Below, in pieces: positions 6,875 through 12,984 of a DNA stretch of 14,330 bases. Source of the stretch: UKL13-2 sp044346745 (GTDB lineage: Bacteria; Pseudomonadota; Gammaproteobacteria; Burkholderiales; Usitatibacteraceae); the NCBI GenBank assembly GCA_044346745.1, contig JBIIYQ010000074.1, positions 1 through 14,330 on the forward strand, in the 5' to 3' direction. A program made the translations under genes and the position numbers. The notes under the pieces are model-generated. The model made no database searches and was not told the origin of the DNA. It saw nothing but the letters and a program-made list of their open reading frames with translations. Numbering within the stretch: position 1 is the stretch's first letter; every line of letters starts with the position of its first letter.

Positions 6875-8263
6875 ATGAACTCTTTGACGAACAATTTTAG
6901 CTGGTTGAGTATTTTCCGATTGGGTTTGGTGCAGACCGCGCTGGGCGCAATCGTGGTGTTAACTACCTCGACCCTCAATCGCGTGATGGTGGTGGAACTT
7001 GCATTGCCAGCCATGTTGCCGGGCGCGCTGGTGACGCTTCACTACGCGATGCAGATGCTACGGCCACGGATGGGGTATGGTTCCGATCTCGGGCAACGCC
7101 GCACACCCTGGATTGTCGGCGGCATGGCGGTGTTGGCAATCGGGGGGACGATGGCCGCAGTGGCGACCGCGCTGATGGCCACCAACCTCGCCGCAGGCAC
7201 CGCGCTTGCGGTTATGTCGTTTGTGATGATTGGCGGTGGCGTGAGTGCCTGCGGCACATCACTCCTTGTGTTACTTGCAAAACGAGTGCAACCGGATCGT
7301 CGTGCCGCTGCGGCAACATTGGTATGGATGATGATGATTGCGGGCTTTGCAATTACTGCGACAGTCGCCGGCAAATTGCTCGATCCGTTTTCTTCGGAGC
7401 GAATGATCTCTGTGACCGGCGGCGTGTCGGTGGTTGCATTTTTGGTCACCCTGATGGCCATCTGGCGTGTCGAAGGCAATGGCAAAGAAACGGCTGAATT
7501 GCCAGATACTGAGGCCGCGAAGCCTGCATTCCTCAATGCACTTAAGGAAGTCTGGTCAGAGCGAGACGCGCGTCATTTCACCATTTTTGTATTTGTGTCG
7601 ATGATTGCCTATAGCGCACAAGACCTGATTCTCGAACCATTTGCCGGTGCGATTTTTGCCTTTACACCGGGCGAGTCAACCAAGTTGTCCGGTATCCAAC
7701 ATGGTGGTGTGTTCGCTGGCATGTTGCTGGTTGCGCTCATGACAACGCTATTTAAGGGACGCGCGGTGGCGTCGTTGAAGGTGTGGGTAGTGGGCGGTTG
7801 TGTCGCCTCCGCAATTGCACAGGCTGGTTTGGTGGTGGCTGGTGTTGCCGGCATGCCGTGGCCGCTGCGCGAAAACGTATTTCTGCTGGGGGTTGCAAAT
7901 GGCGCGTTTTCGATCGCCGCCATCAGCGCGATGATGGCGATGGCGACGCAAGGGCGCGGCGCGCGCGAGGGCGTTCGCATGGGGATGTGGGGGGCCTCGC
8001 AGGCCATCGCTTTCGGTGCCGGTGGCTTCTTGGGTACTGTCCTCGCAGATCTCGGGAAGTTGTTGATGGGCGGTGCCGCCAGCCAAGGGAGTGCTTATGC
8101 GATGGTATTCGGACTTGAGGCGATTGCTTTCGTGGCTGCGGCTTGGTTAGCAATGAATATTCGTATTGATCGTACGACCGGTGCTGCAGTTACCACCGCG
8201 GTCAACGATCGCATGACTCATAAACCGCTGGAATTGACGCCTCGAATGGAAGGGAGCGACTGA
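6875..8263 (+). CDS. PucC-family (BCD) pigment-protein assembly membrane protein
   Basis: This 462-residue protein belongs to the PucC/LhaA branch of the major facilitator superfamily, thought to take part in light-harvesting complex assembly or bacteriochlorophyll handling. About twelve hydrophobic segments are visible. The family signature lies near residues 35 to 82: NRVMVVELALPAMLPG, then LHYAMQMLRPRMGYGSDLG and RRTPWIVGG. A polar loop of about 40 residues (about 200 to 240) separates the two halves. Its place between bchG and bchP is the one held in Rhodobacter by the gene called orf428 or bch2, so it is likely that paralogue and not pucC or lhaA proper. GAGGG, overlapping the bchG stop, precedes the ATG. 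The bchP start follows its stop by one base. The exact substrate is unknown. Confidence 0.9.
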   Translation: MNSLTNNFSWLSIFRLGLVQTALGAIVVLTTSTLNRVMVVELALPAMLPGALVTLHYAMQMLRPRMGYGSDLGQRRTPWIVGGMAVLAIGGTMAAVATALMATNLAAGTALAVMSFVMIGGGVSACGTSLLVLLAKRVQPDRRAAAATLVWMMMIAGFAITATVAGKLLDPFSSERMISVTGGVSVVAFLVTLMAIWRVEGNGKETAELPDTEAAKPAFLNALKEVWSERDARHFTIFVFVSMIAYSAQDLILEPFAGAIFAFTPGESTKLSGIQHGGVFAGMLLVALMTTLFKGRAVASLKVWVVGGCVASAIAQAGLVVAGVAGMPWPLRENVFLLGVANGAFSIAAISAMMAMATQGRGAREGVRMGMWGASQAIAFGAGGFLGTVLADLGKLLMGGAASQGSAYAMVFGLEAIAFVAAAWLAMNIRIDRTTGAAVTTAVNDRMTHKPLELTPRMEGSD

Positions 8264-8264
8264 C

Positions 8265-9473
8265 ATGCTGAACCTAGACGTGTACGACGTAGTGGTTGTA
8301 GGGGGCGGGCCTTCGGGTTCAACCGCAGCGAGCGACTTGGCTCGCAAGGGCAAACGCGTCATGCTGCTAGATAAAGCCGGCCGTATCAAGCCTTGTGGCG
8401 GTGCAATCCCGCCCGCTGCCATTGAAGAGTTTTCCATCCCAGATGAATTGCTGGTGGCAAAGGTCACATCGGCGCGTATGGTGTCACCAAAGGGCATTGC
8501 CGTCGATATGCCGATTACCGGTGGATTTGTCGGCATGGTCGATCGTGAACATTTTGATGAGTGGCTACGTGCGCGCGCAGAGTTGTTGGGTGCAACCCGC
8601 GTCACCGGCAGTTATGAGTCGATCACGCGTGATAGCGCCGGCTACGCAATTGTCCACTACAGTACAGGTACTGAATGTGGGGATGGGGTTGAGCATAAGC
8701 GATCAAACATGGTGCGCACCCGTCTGGTGATCGGTGCCGATGGGGCGTCGTCAAAGGTTGCACGTCAGGAAGTCGATGCCGCAGCCGATGTGAACTATGT
8801 CTATGCTTACCACGAGATTGTGCAGTCGCCTGCGGTGACGACCGGCTTCGATCCGGCGCGTTGTGATGTCTACTACCAAGGTGTTGTCTCGCCCGACTTT
8901 TATGGCTGGGTCTTTCCGCATGGCACCACGACGAGTGTCGGCATGGGGACGGCACATAAGGGTTTCTCGATTCGCAACGCCACCGCGGGGCTGCGTGAAT
9001 CTGCTGGATTGAAGGACGCACGAACGGTGCGCCGCGAAGGTGCGCCGCTGCCGATGAAGCCGCTAAAGCGTTGGGACAACGGCCGTGATGTCGTGCTCGC
9101 CGGAGACGCCGCCGGGGTGGTTGCGCCAGCTTCTGGTGAAGGTATCTATTACGCGATGCTGGGCGGACGACTCGCCGCCGATGCCGCGCTAGAGTTTCTT
9201 GCCACCAGCAAGGCGAGCGCGTTGGCGACGGCGCGGAAACGTTTCATGAAAGCCCATGGTCGCGTGTTCTGGATTCTGGGCATCATGCAGACGTTCTGGT
9301 ACAGCAGCGACAAGCGCCGTGAGCGCTTTGTGAGTATTTGCCGCGACAAGGATGTGCAAGACTTGACGTGGCAAGCTTACATGCACAAGAAACTGGTCAA
9401 AGCCAAGCCAATGGCGCACATCCGCATCTTCTTCAAGGACTTAGCCCATCTTTTTGGGCTGGCGCGCGTCTAG
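8265..9473 (+). CDS. bchP: Geranylgeranyl diphosphate/bacteriochlorophyll reductase
   Basis: BchP is a flavoprotein that reduces three double bonds of the geranylgeranyl tail of bacteriochlorophyll to phytyl, completing the pigment. The 402-residue product opens with an FAD-binding fold, VVVVGGGPSGSTAASDLA (GxGxxG type, residues 9 to 26). The reductase family motif KPCGGAIPP follows at 42 to 50. Later come VIGADGASSKVAR (155 to 167) and VVLAGDAAGVVAPASGEGIY (276 to 295), with the GD pair that contacts the flavin ribose chain. The length is normal. An AAGGGAG ribosome site lies about 9 bases before the ATG, within the end of the preceding gene. In many clusters idi follows bchP; here it does not, and the photosynthesis genes appear to stop at this point. 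Confidence 0.95.
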   Translation: MLNLDVYDVVVVGGGPSGSTAASDLARKGKRVMLLDKAGRIKPCGGAIPPAAIEEFSIPDELLVAKVTSARMVSPKGIAVDMPITGGFVGMVDREHFDEWLRARAELLGATRVTGSYESITRDSAGYAIVHYSTGTECGDGVEHKRSNMVRTRLVIGADGASSKVARQEVDAAADVNYVYAYHEIVQSPAVTTGFDPARCDVYYQGVVSPDFYGWVFPHGTTTSVGMGTAHKGFSIRNATAGLRESAGLKDARTVRREGAPLPMKPLKRWDNGRDVVLAGDAAGVVAPASGEGIYYAMLGGRLAADAALEFLATSKASALATARKRFMKAHGRVFWILGIMQTFWYSSDKRRERFVSICRDKDVQDLTWQAYMHKKLVKAKPMAHIRIFFKDLAHLFGLARV

Positions 9474-9479
9474 CGCGGC

Positions 9480-9510
9480 AACTTCGTGAGTACACTGCGA
9501 AGCCGAAGTT
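9480..9510. repeat. Overlapping inverted repeats after bchP
   Basis: AACTTCG (9480..9486) can pair with CGAAGTT (9504..9510), and its inner CTTCG can instead pair with CGAAG (9498..9502). The element begins 7 bases after the bchP stop. No T run follows, so it is not a standard intrinsic terminator, but it may mark the 3' end of the bchP transcript. The rest of the gap up to 9624 shows no clear feature. Confidence 0.35.
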
Positions 9511-9624
9511 AGGCGGGGTCAAGTTGCTCAAACCACATGACGGTTGACGGCTGCTAGCATTTACTGGCAGTCTTCCAGCGGTTTTGTCATTTTTCTTCCA
9601 CCCACGATTGCGGTTCAGATACCC

Positions 9625-10929
9625 ATGCCAGCACGTCTTGTTGATCACGCGGATCGTTACACACTGGCTGCGGAAGTTCACGCGCGCCTCTCGGTGGAGA
9701 TTCACGCACCTACCCGCGCGAGTTATGTCGCGGTATTGGTTGCACCGGAGGATCGCCAAGCCGAGCTGGAACACATCATGACCCTCTGCGAGCGGTTTGG
9801 TGTCACCCCGCCGCAGCCCGGCGCAACACATTTCAGCGCACAGCTCGATTCGTTGCGCATCAAGTGGGAGCGACATGGCGAATTCTCCGGGTACACATTT
9901 TTTGTTGCCGGACTTAGCGCACAGCCGTACAGCGAATCTGCGGTCACGTTTTTGCCGGACGACTGGCTGGAAGGCGTTCCCGGCCAGCGAATTGTTGCTG
10001 CCCATGCGAAGCTTGCACCACGCCAGCCGGTACCAACGGCAGGTGAACTCGAGACGTATTTTGTGGGCAACATTGCCGTTGGCGCGGAAGTTAGCGAAGG
10101 TGCGGGTATTGCCTTCACGGATTTTAAGATTCACAAAGACGGCTATTCACGTTTTCTGGTGATTGACGTTGGCCTGACAGCCGATCAGGCGGGGCGTGTG
10201 GTGCAGCGCTTGTTCGAAATTGAGGCCTATCGCATGCTTGCTTTGCTGAGCCTGCCGGTCGCGCGCCAACGTGGTGCCGAAGTAACAGCAATGGAGCGTC
10301 GCCTCACTCACGTGACGGATCGCATCGGCGCAGAAAAATCCACTGGAGCGGGCGATGACGAACACATGCTGGGCGAACTCACACGTCTGGCGGCAGAAGT
10401 CGAGCGCGCGTTAGCCGGTAGCCAGTATCGCTTTGGCGCCAGTCGGGCCTATTACGACCTGGTGCGTACCCGTATCGCCGAATTACGCGAGCGGCGTATT
10501 GCCGGGGTACAAACCATCGAAGAGTTCATGACGCGACGCCTCGCACCGGCAATGGCCACCTGTACCACGGTCTCGCAGCGGCTGCGCGATTTGTCCGACC
10601 GCGTTGCGCAGACCAGTGGGCTGCTGTCGACACGGGTTGACATCGCCCGCGAAAAACAGAATCAAGCGTTGTTGGCGTCGATGGACAAACGCGCCAAACT
10701 TCAGCTGCGTCTGCAACAAACGGTCGAGGGACTGTCCGTTGCCGCCATTACCTACTATGTTGTCGGCTTGGTTAACTGGTTGTTTAAGGCCATCTTGGCG
10801 GCGGGAATCAACGTGAATGTTGAGCTTGCGACCGGTCTATCCATCCCGGTGATCGTTCTGCTCGTTGCACTCGCGGTGAGGCGCGCGCGGCGGCGTGTCG
10901 TTGGCAGCGACGACGACCATACTCGATGA
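9625..10929 (+). CDS. DUF3422 family membrane-anchored protein of unknown function
   Basis: The product resembles the DUF3422 family of uncharacterised membrane-anchored proteins in proteobacteria. The recognisable start is MPARLVDHADRYTLAAEVHAR, matching the family pattern of a DHPxRYxLAxELHAR-like opening. I therefore place the start at the ATG at 9625 (434 residues), although the frame is open to a TTG at 9544. No good ribosome site is visible for either. A large soluble part (about 1 to 370) includes long charged helices likely to form coiled coils (about 240 to 370). The C-terminus has two hydrophobic stretches (about 375 to 425) followed by an arginine-rich tail. This suggests an anchor with most of the protein in the cytoplasm. 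The stop overlaps the next start by 4 bp (ATGA). The function is unknown; a link to photosynthesis is only positional. Confidence 0.75.
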   Translation: MPARLVDHADRYTLAAEVHARLSVEIHAPTRASYVAVLVAPEDRQAELEHIMTLCERFGVTPPQPGATHFSAQLDSLRIKWERHGEFSGYTFFVAGLSAQPYSESAVTFLPDDWLEGVPGQRIVAAHAKLAPRQPVPTAGELETYFVGNIAVGAEVSEGAGIAFTDFKIHKDGYSRFLVIDVGLTADQAGRVVQRLFEIEAYRMLALLSLPVARQRGAEVTAMERRLTHVTDRIGAEKSTGAGDDEHMLGELTRLAAEVERALAGSQYRFGASRAYYDLVRTRIAELRERRIAGVQTIEEFMTRRLAPAMATCTTVSQRLRDLSDRVAQTSGLLSTRVDIAREKQNQALLASMDKRAKLQLRLQQTVEGLSVAAITYYVVGLVNWLFKAILAAGINVNVELATGLSIPVIVLLVALAVRRARRRVVGSDDDHTR

Positions 10930-11210
10930 CCATCGAACGGTTTTTTGTTAGCGGCCTCGCGGCCGATGTCATTTTGTTTGTGATGCTGATCGAGCTTGTC
11001 GCGCTGTCGGTGATCTACCAACGTACCGGGCGTGGCATGCCGCCGCTCGACTTGGTGTTCAGTCTTGGAGCAGGCGCTGGTTTGGTGCTGGCATTTCGCG
11101 GCGCGCTGGTTGGCGCTGGTCTCGGCTGGATCGGTGCGGCGCTGCTGCTGTCATTCGCGCTGCATATCGCGGACCAAGTGCGGCGCGCGGGACGGAAATC
11201 TAAAGTCTAA
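10926..11210 (+). CDS. Small membrane protein, unknown function
   Basis: This 94-residue protein is not one I recognise. It has three probable membrane helices (about residues 12 to 30, 40 to 60 and 63 to 82) and a basic tail ending RRAGRKSKV, which would lie in the cytoplasm. Its ATG overlaps the stop of the DUF3422 gene (ATGA), a sign of coupled translation, so the two products are likely needed together, perhaps as a complex. A hairpin follows 7 bases after its stop. I consider it real because of the overlap, the membrane profile and the lack of a better frame here. Confidence 0.7.
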   Translation: MTIERFFVSGLAADVILFVMLIELVALSVIYQRTGRGMPPLDLVFSLGAGAGLVLAFRGALVGAGLGWIGAALLLSFALHIADQVRRAGRKSKV

Positions 11211-11217
11211 GCAGGGC

Positions 11218-11242
11218 GGGCATTTTCAGACGAAAATGTCCC
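11218..11242 (+). terminator. Candidate transcription end hairpin
   Basis: GGGCATTTTC pairs with GAAAATG(T)CCC around an AGAC loop: ten base pairs with one bulged T, starting 7 bases after the stop of the small membrane protein. The following bases are A-rich and not T-rich, so it lacks the usual U tract. It may stabilise the 3' end instead of terminating. A second stem, GGAGTTTC with GAAACTTC, lies at 11261..11283. Confidence 0.35.
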
Positions 11243-11282
11243 AAAAATGCCGTGGATAAAGGAGTTTCAAGTCTGGAAACTT

Positions 11283-11551
11283 CTATTGATTCGGCAACTA
11301 AATATGAACAATTAAGAAATCCCCGCTCCTGCGAACAACCACAGGGGTTGCGCTGGGCGGGAGCCTAATATCGGAATCCGCCGTGTTAAAAAAATTAGGT
11401 TCCCGCCTTCGCGGGAACGGGGGTGGCTGAAATGGTTTGCCATATTTAATTGCCGGATCAATATCGATTCGGCAATTAAACATGCTGAATAACTCGCAAG
11501 TACCACATGTCCCCGCGCACAACCACAAGGGTTGCGCCGGGCGGGGCCCAA
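11283..11551. repeat. Composite intergenic repeat: two related hairpin units and a REP-like core
   Basis: Two similar units, at about 11286..11368 and 11464..11551, each start with CGGCAAYTAAAYATG (11292..11306 and 11470..11484). Each ends in a GC-rich hairpin with stems CCCGC/GCGGG and CAACC/GGTTG. Between them lies a perfect REP-like palindrome, TTCCCGCCTTCGCGGGAA (11399..11416). A further copy of the 15-base motif in reverse orientation (11441..11455) faces the second unit across 14 bases, with 14 of 15 positions complementary. No transposase is present. The whole gap 11211..11642 appears to be non-coding repeat DNA. Confidence 0.7.
11441..11484. repeat. Long inverted repeat with 15-base arms
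   Basis: The left arm CATATTTAATTGCCG (11441..11455) and the right arm CGGCAATTAAACATG (11470..11484) are complementary at 14 of 15 positions around a 14-base spacer. The right arm is the opening motif of the second repeat unit, so the left arm shows that the motif also occurs in reverse orientation. Confidence 0.75.
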
Positions 11552-11642
11552 TTTCATGGCGCGCGCTTTGACCCAACAACCGGCTAGACCATCAGTGGTC
11601 CGCCCGGCACCTGCACGCATGCGCTGATGCTGCCCACAGAAG

Positions 11643-12368
11643 TTGAGGACGACACGCTCGCTTACGTTTACGGCGAATGACGTGCGCGCCTATCACCTCA
11701 TCAGCCACGATCTTTGCCCATACGTGCAGCGGGCAGTAATCACACTTTGTGAGAAGGGCGTTGCCTTTGAGCGCACCTATGTGGACCTCGCTAACAAACC
11801 AGATTGGTTCCTTGCCATTTCGCCGTTAGGTAAAACACCGGTGCTCAAGATCGGTGATGACGTCTTGTTTGAATCAGCAGTGATATGCGACTACCTTGAT
11901 GAGGTCGAACCGCCGCGCTTGCACCCGGCCGACCCGCTTGCGCGCGCGCAACATCGGGCATGGATTGAGTTCGCCTCCGCGACACTCAATAACATCGGCA
12001 CCTTCTACAACGCGGCTGACGAGGCCGCGCTGGAGCGGCAACGCATTGCGTTAGCAAACAAATTCGAAACGCTGGAGGTACAACTCACCAAACACAAAGG
12101 GCCTTACTTCGCGGGCGCGGGCTTCAGCTTGGTTGACGCCGCGTTCGCGCCCGTGTTCCGGTACTTTGAAGTGTTCGATGCAATTCGCGACTTTGGCTGC
12201 TTCGCCAATGCGCCACGTGTATCCGCTTGGCGCGCAGCGCTCGCGCAACGCCCTTCTGTTAAAGAAGCGGCCTTGCCGGACTATCCGGAAAGATTGCGTG
12301 TGTTTCTGTGGAAACGGAACTCGGTGTTGTCGCGGTTGATGAGCGGAGCTGAGGACAGCTTCGCCTGA
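11643..12368 (+). CDS. Glutathione S-transferase family protein
   Basis: The product is a cytosolic GST-fold protein. Residues about 16 to 95 form the thioredoxin-like domain with LCPYVQRA (24 to 31), where Cys25 takes the catalytic position seen in omega-like and beta-like GSTs. SPLGKTPVLKIGDDVLFES follows, containing the cis-proline and glutathione-contact residues. The rest is the all-helical domain with FSLVDAAFAP, the conserved N-capping box. The frame opens at TTG 11643 (241 residues). A GTG at 11682 gives 228 residues starting MRAYHLISHDLCPYVQ, much closer to typical relatives, so it may be the true start; neither has a strong ribosome site. The substrate cannot be told from sequence. 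It stands alone, with repeat DNA before it and a convergent gene after. Confidence 0.88.
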   Translation: MRTTRSLTFTANDVRAYHLISHDLCPYVQRAVITLCEKGVAFERTYVDLANKPDWFLAISPLGKTPVLKIGDDVLFESAVICDYLDEVEPPRLHPADPLARAQHRAWIEFASATLNNIGTFYNAADEAALERQRIALANKFETLEVQLTKHKGPYFAGAGFSLVDAAFAPVFRYFEVFDAIRDFGCFANAPRVSAWRAALAQRPSVKEAALPDYPERLRVFLWKRNSVLSRLMSGAEDSFA

Positions 12369-12464
12369 GGCGTTCAAGCGGGCGTGGTTCGGTTATTTTG
12401 TGCGGAGGCGAGCGGCGACCTTTGCCAGAAAAATCGAGCACGGCCCCTTTTATTGCTTTTATTG

Positions 12465-12896
12465 TTAGGCCGCAATGCGCTTGTGCATGAGCGTTGCGCT
12501 TGCCGGGCAGATTGATGAGAACTCAGCGGTAGCGCGGATAGCAGGCGGCGCGGTGTCTCGACTAGTTGCTACATAGCCCACGGATTCGAACAGGGGCCGG
12601 GCGGTGCTTGTGAGGAGATAGAGTTCCTGAATGCCCTGAGTTACCGCGTGCAGCTCTGCCTCTTGAATGAGGCGCTTGCCGCAGCCCGAACCTCGCGCCG
12701 CCTCTGCTACGGCGAGTGAGCGCAATAAGCCAACGGAGCCAAGTACTTCCACACAGACCACGCCGGCAGGATTGCTCTCGTCTCCGCAGCCGAAAAAGTG
12801 CTGAAAGTGCTCTTCGGTGAGATCTTGTGTCGGCAGAGAGCAAGAAGCCAAAAGCGCCTTGGTAGCTTCTTGCGGCGGAGCGGGAAAGATGTGCAT
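12465..12896 (-). CDS. GNAT acetyltransferase, ArsN2-like
   Basis: This is a small GCN5-related N-acetyltransferase. From the ATG at 12896 it has 143 residues. The acetyl-CoA loop is RSLAVAEAARGSGCGKRL (59 to 76, with the R-G-S-G-C-G pattern), followed by LYLLTSTARPLFESVGY (92 to 108). The C-terminal APPAIRATAEFSSICPASA is characteristic of the group named arsenic-resistance N-acetyltransferase ArsN2. No arsenic genes are near, so the name gives family and not proven function. The frame continues to a GTG at 12989, but the added 31 residues do not look like the family and reach into the insertion-sequence boundary. AGGTAAAG lies 6 bases before the ATG at 12896, which I prefer. It is convergent with the GST gene; the 96 bp between them show nothing clear. 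Confidence 0.82.
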   Translation of the reverse strand: MHIFPAPPQEATKALLASCSLPTQDLTEEHFQHFFGCGDESNPAGVVCVEVLGSVGLLRSLAVAEAARGSGCGKRLIQEAELHAVTQGIQELYLLTSTARPLFESVGYVATSRDTAPPAIRATAEFSSICPASATLMHKRIAA

Positions 12897-12984
12897 GGCG
12901 TTCTTTACCTGTGGCTGAGAACAATCGGGGAAGACCACGAGTATCTCATCCTTGAAAAATAATCGTGGTCTGTCCCCAATGCTG

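Noticed and set aside
7042..7536. Minus-strand frame of 164 codons within the PucC-like gene
   Set aside because: Antisense shadow of a membrane-protein gene that shows all family motifs on the plus strand.
9433..10134. Minus-strand open frame of 233 codons
   Set aside because: It runs antisense to the end of bchP and the start of the DUF3422 gene, has no recognisable domain and arises from GC-biased codon use on the opposite strand.
11283..11551. CRISPR-like array
   Set aside because: Only two imperfect units with palindromic interiors and unequal spacing, no regular spacers and no cas genes.
11298..11620. Minus-strand frames of 93 and 102 codons between the small membrane gene and the GST gene
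   Set aside because: Their similar peptide segments (ARPAQPLWL, RPAQPLWLF) are simply translations of the duplicated hairpin repeat.
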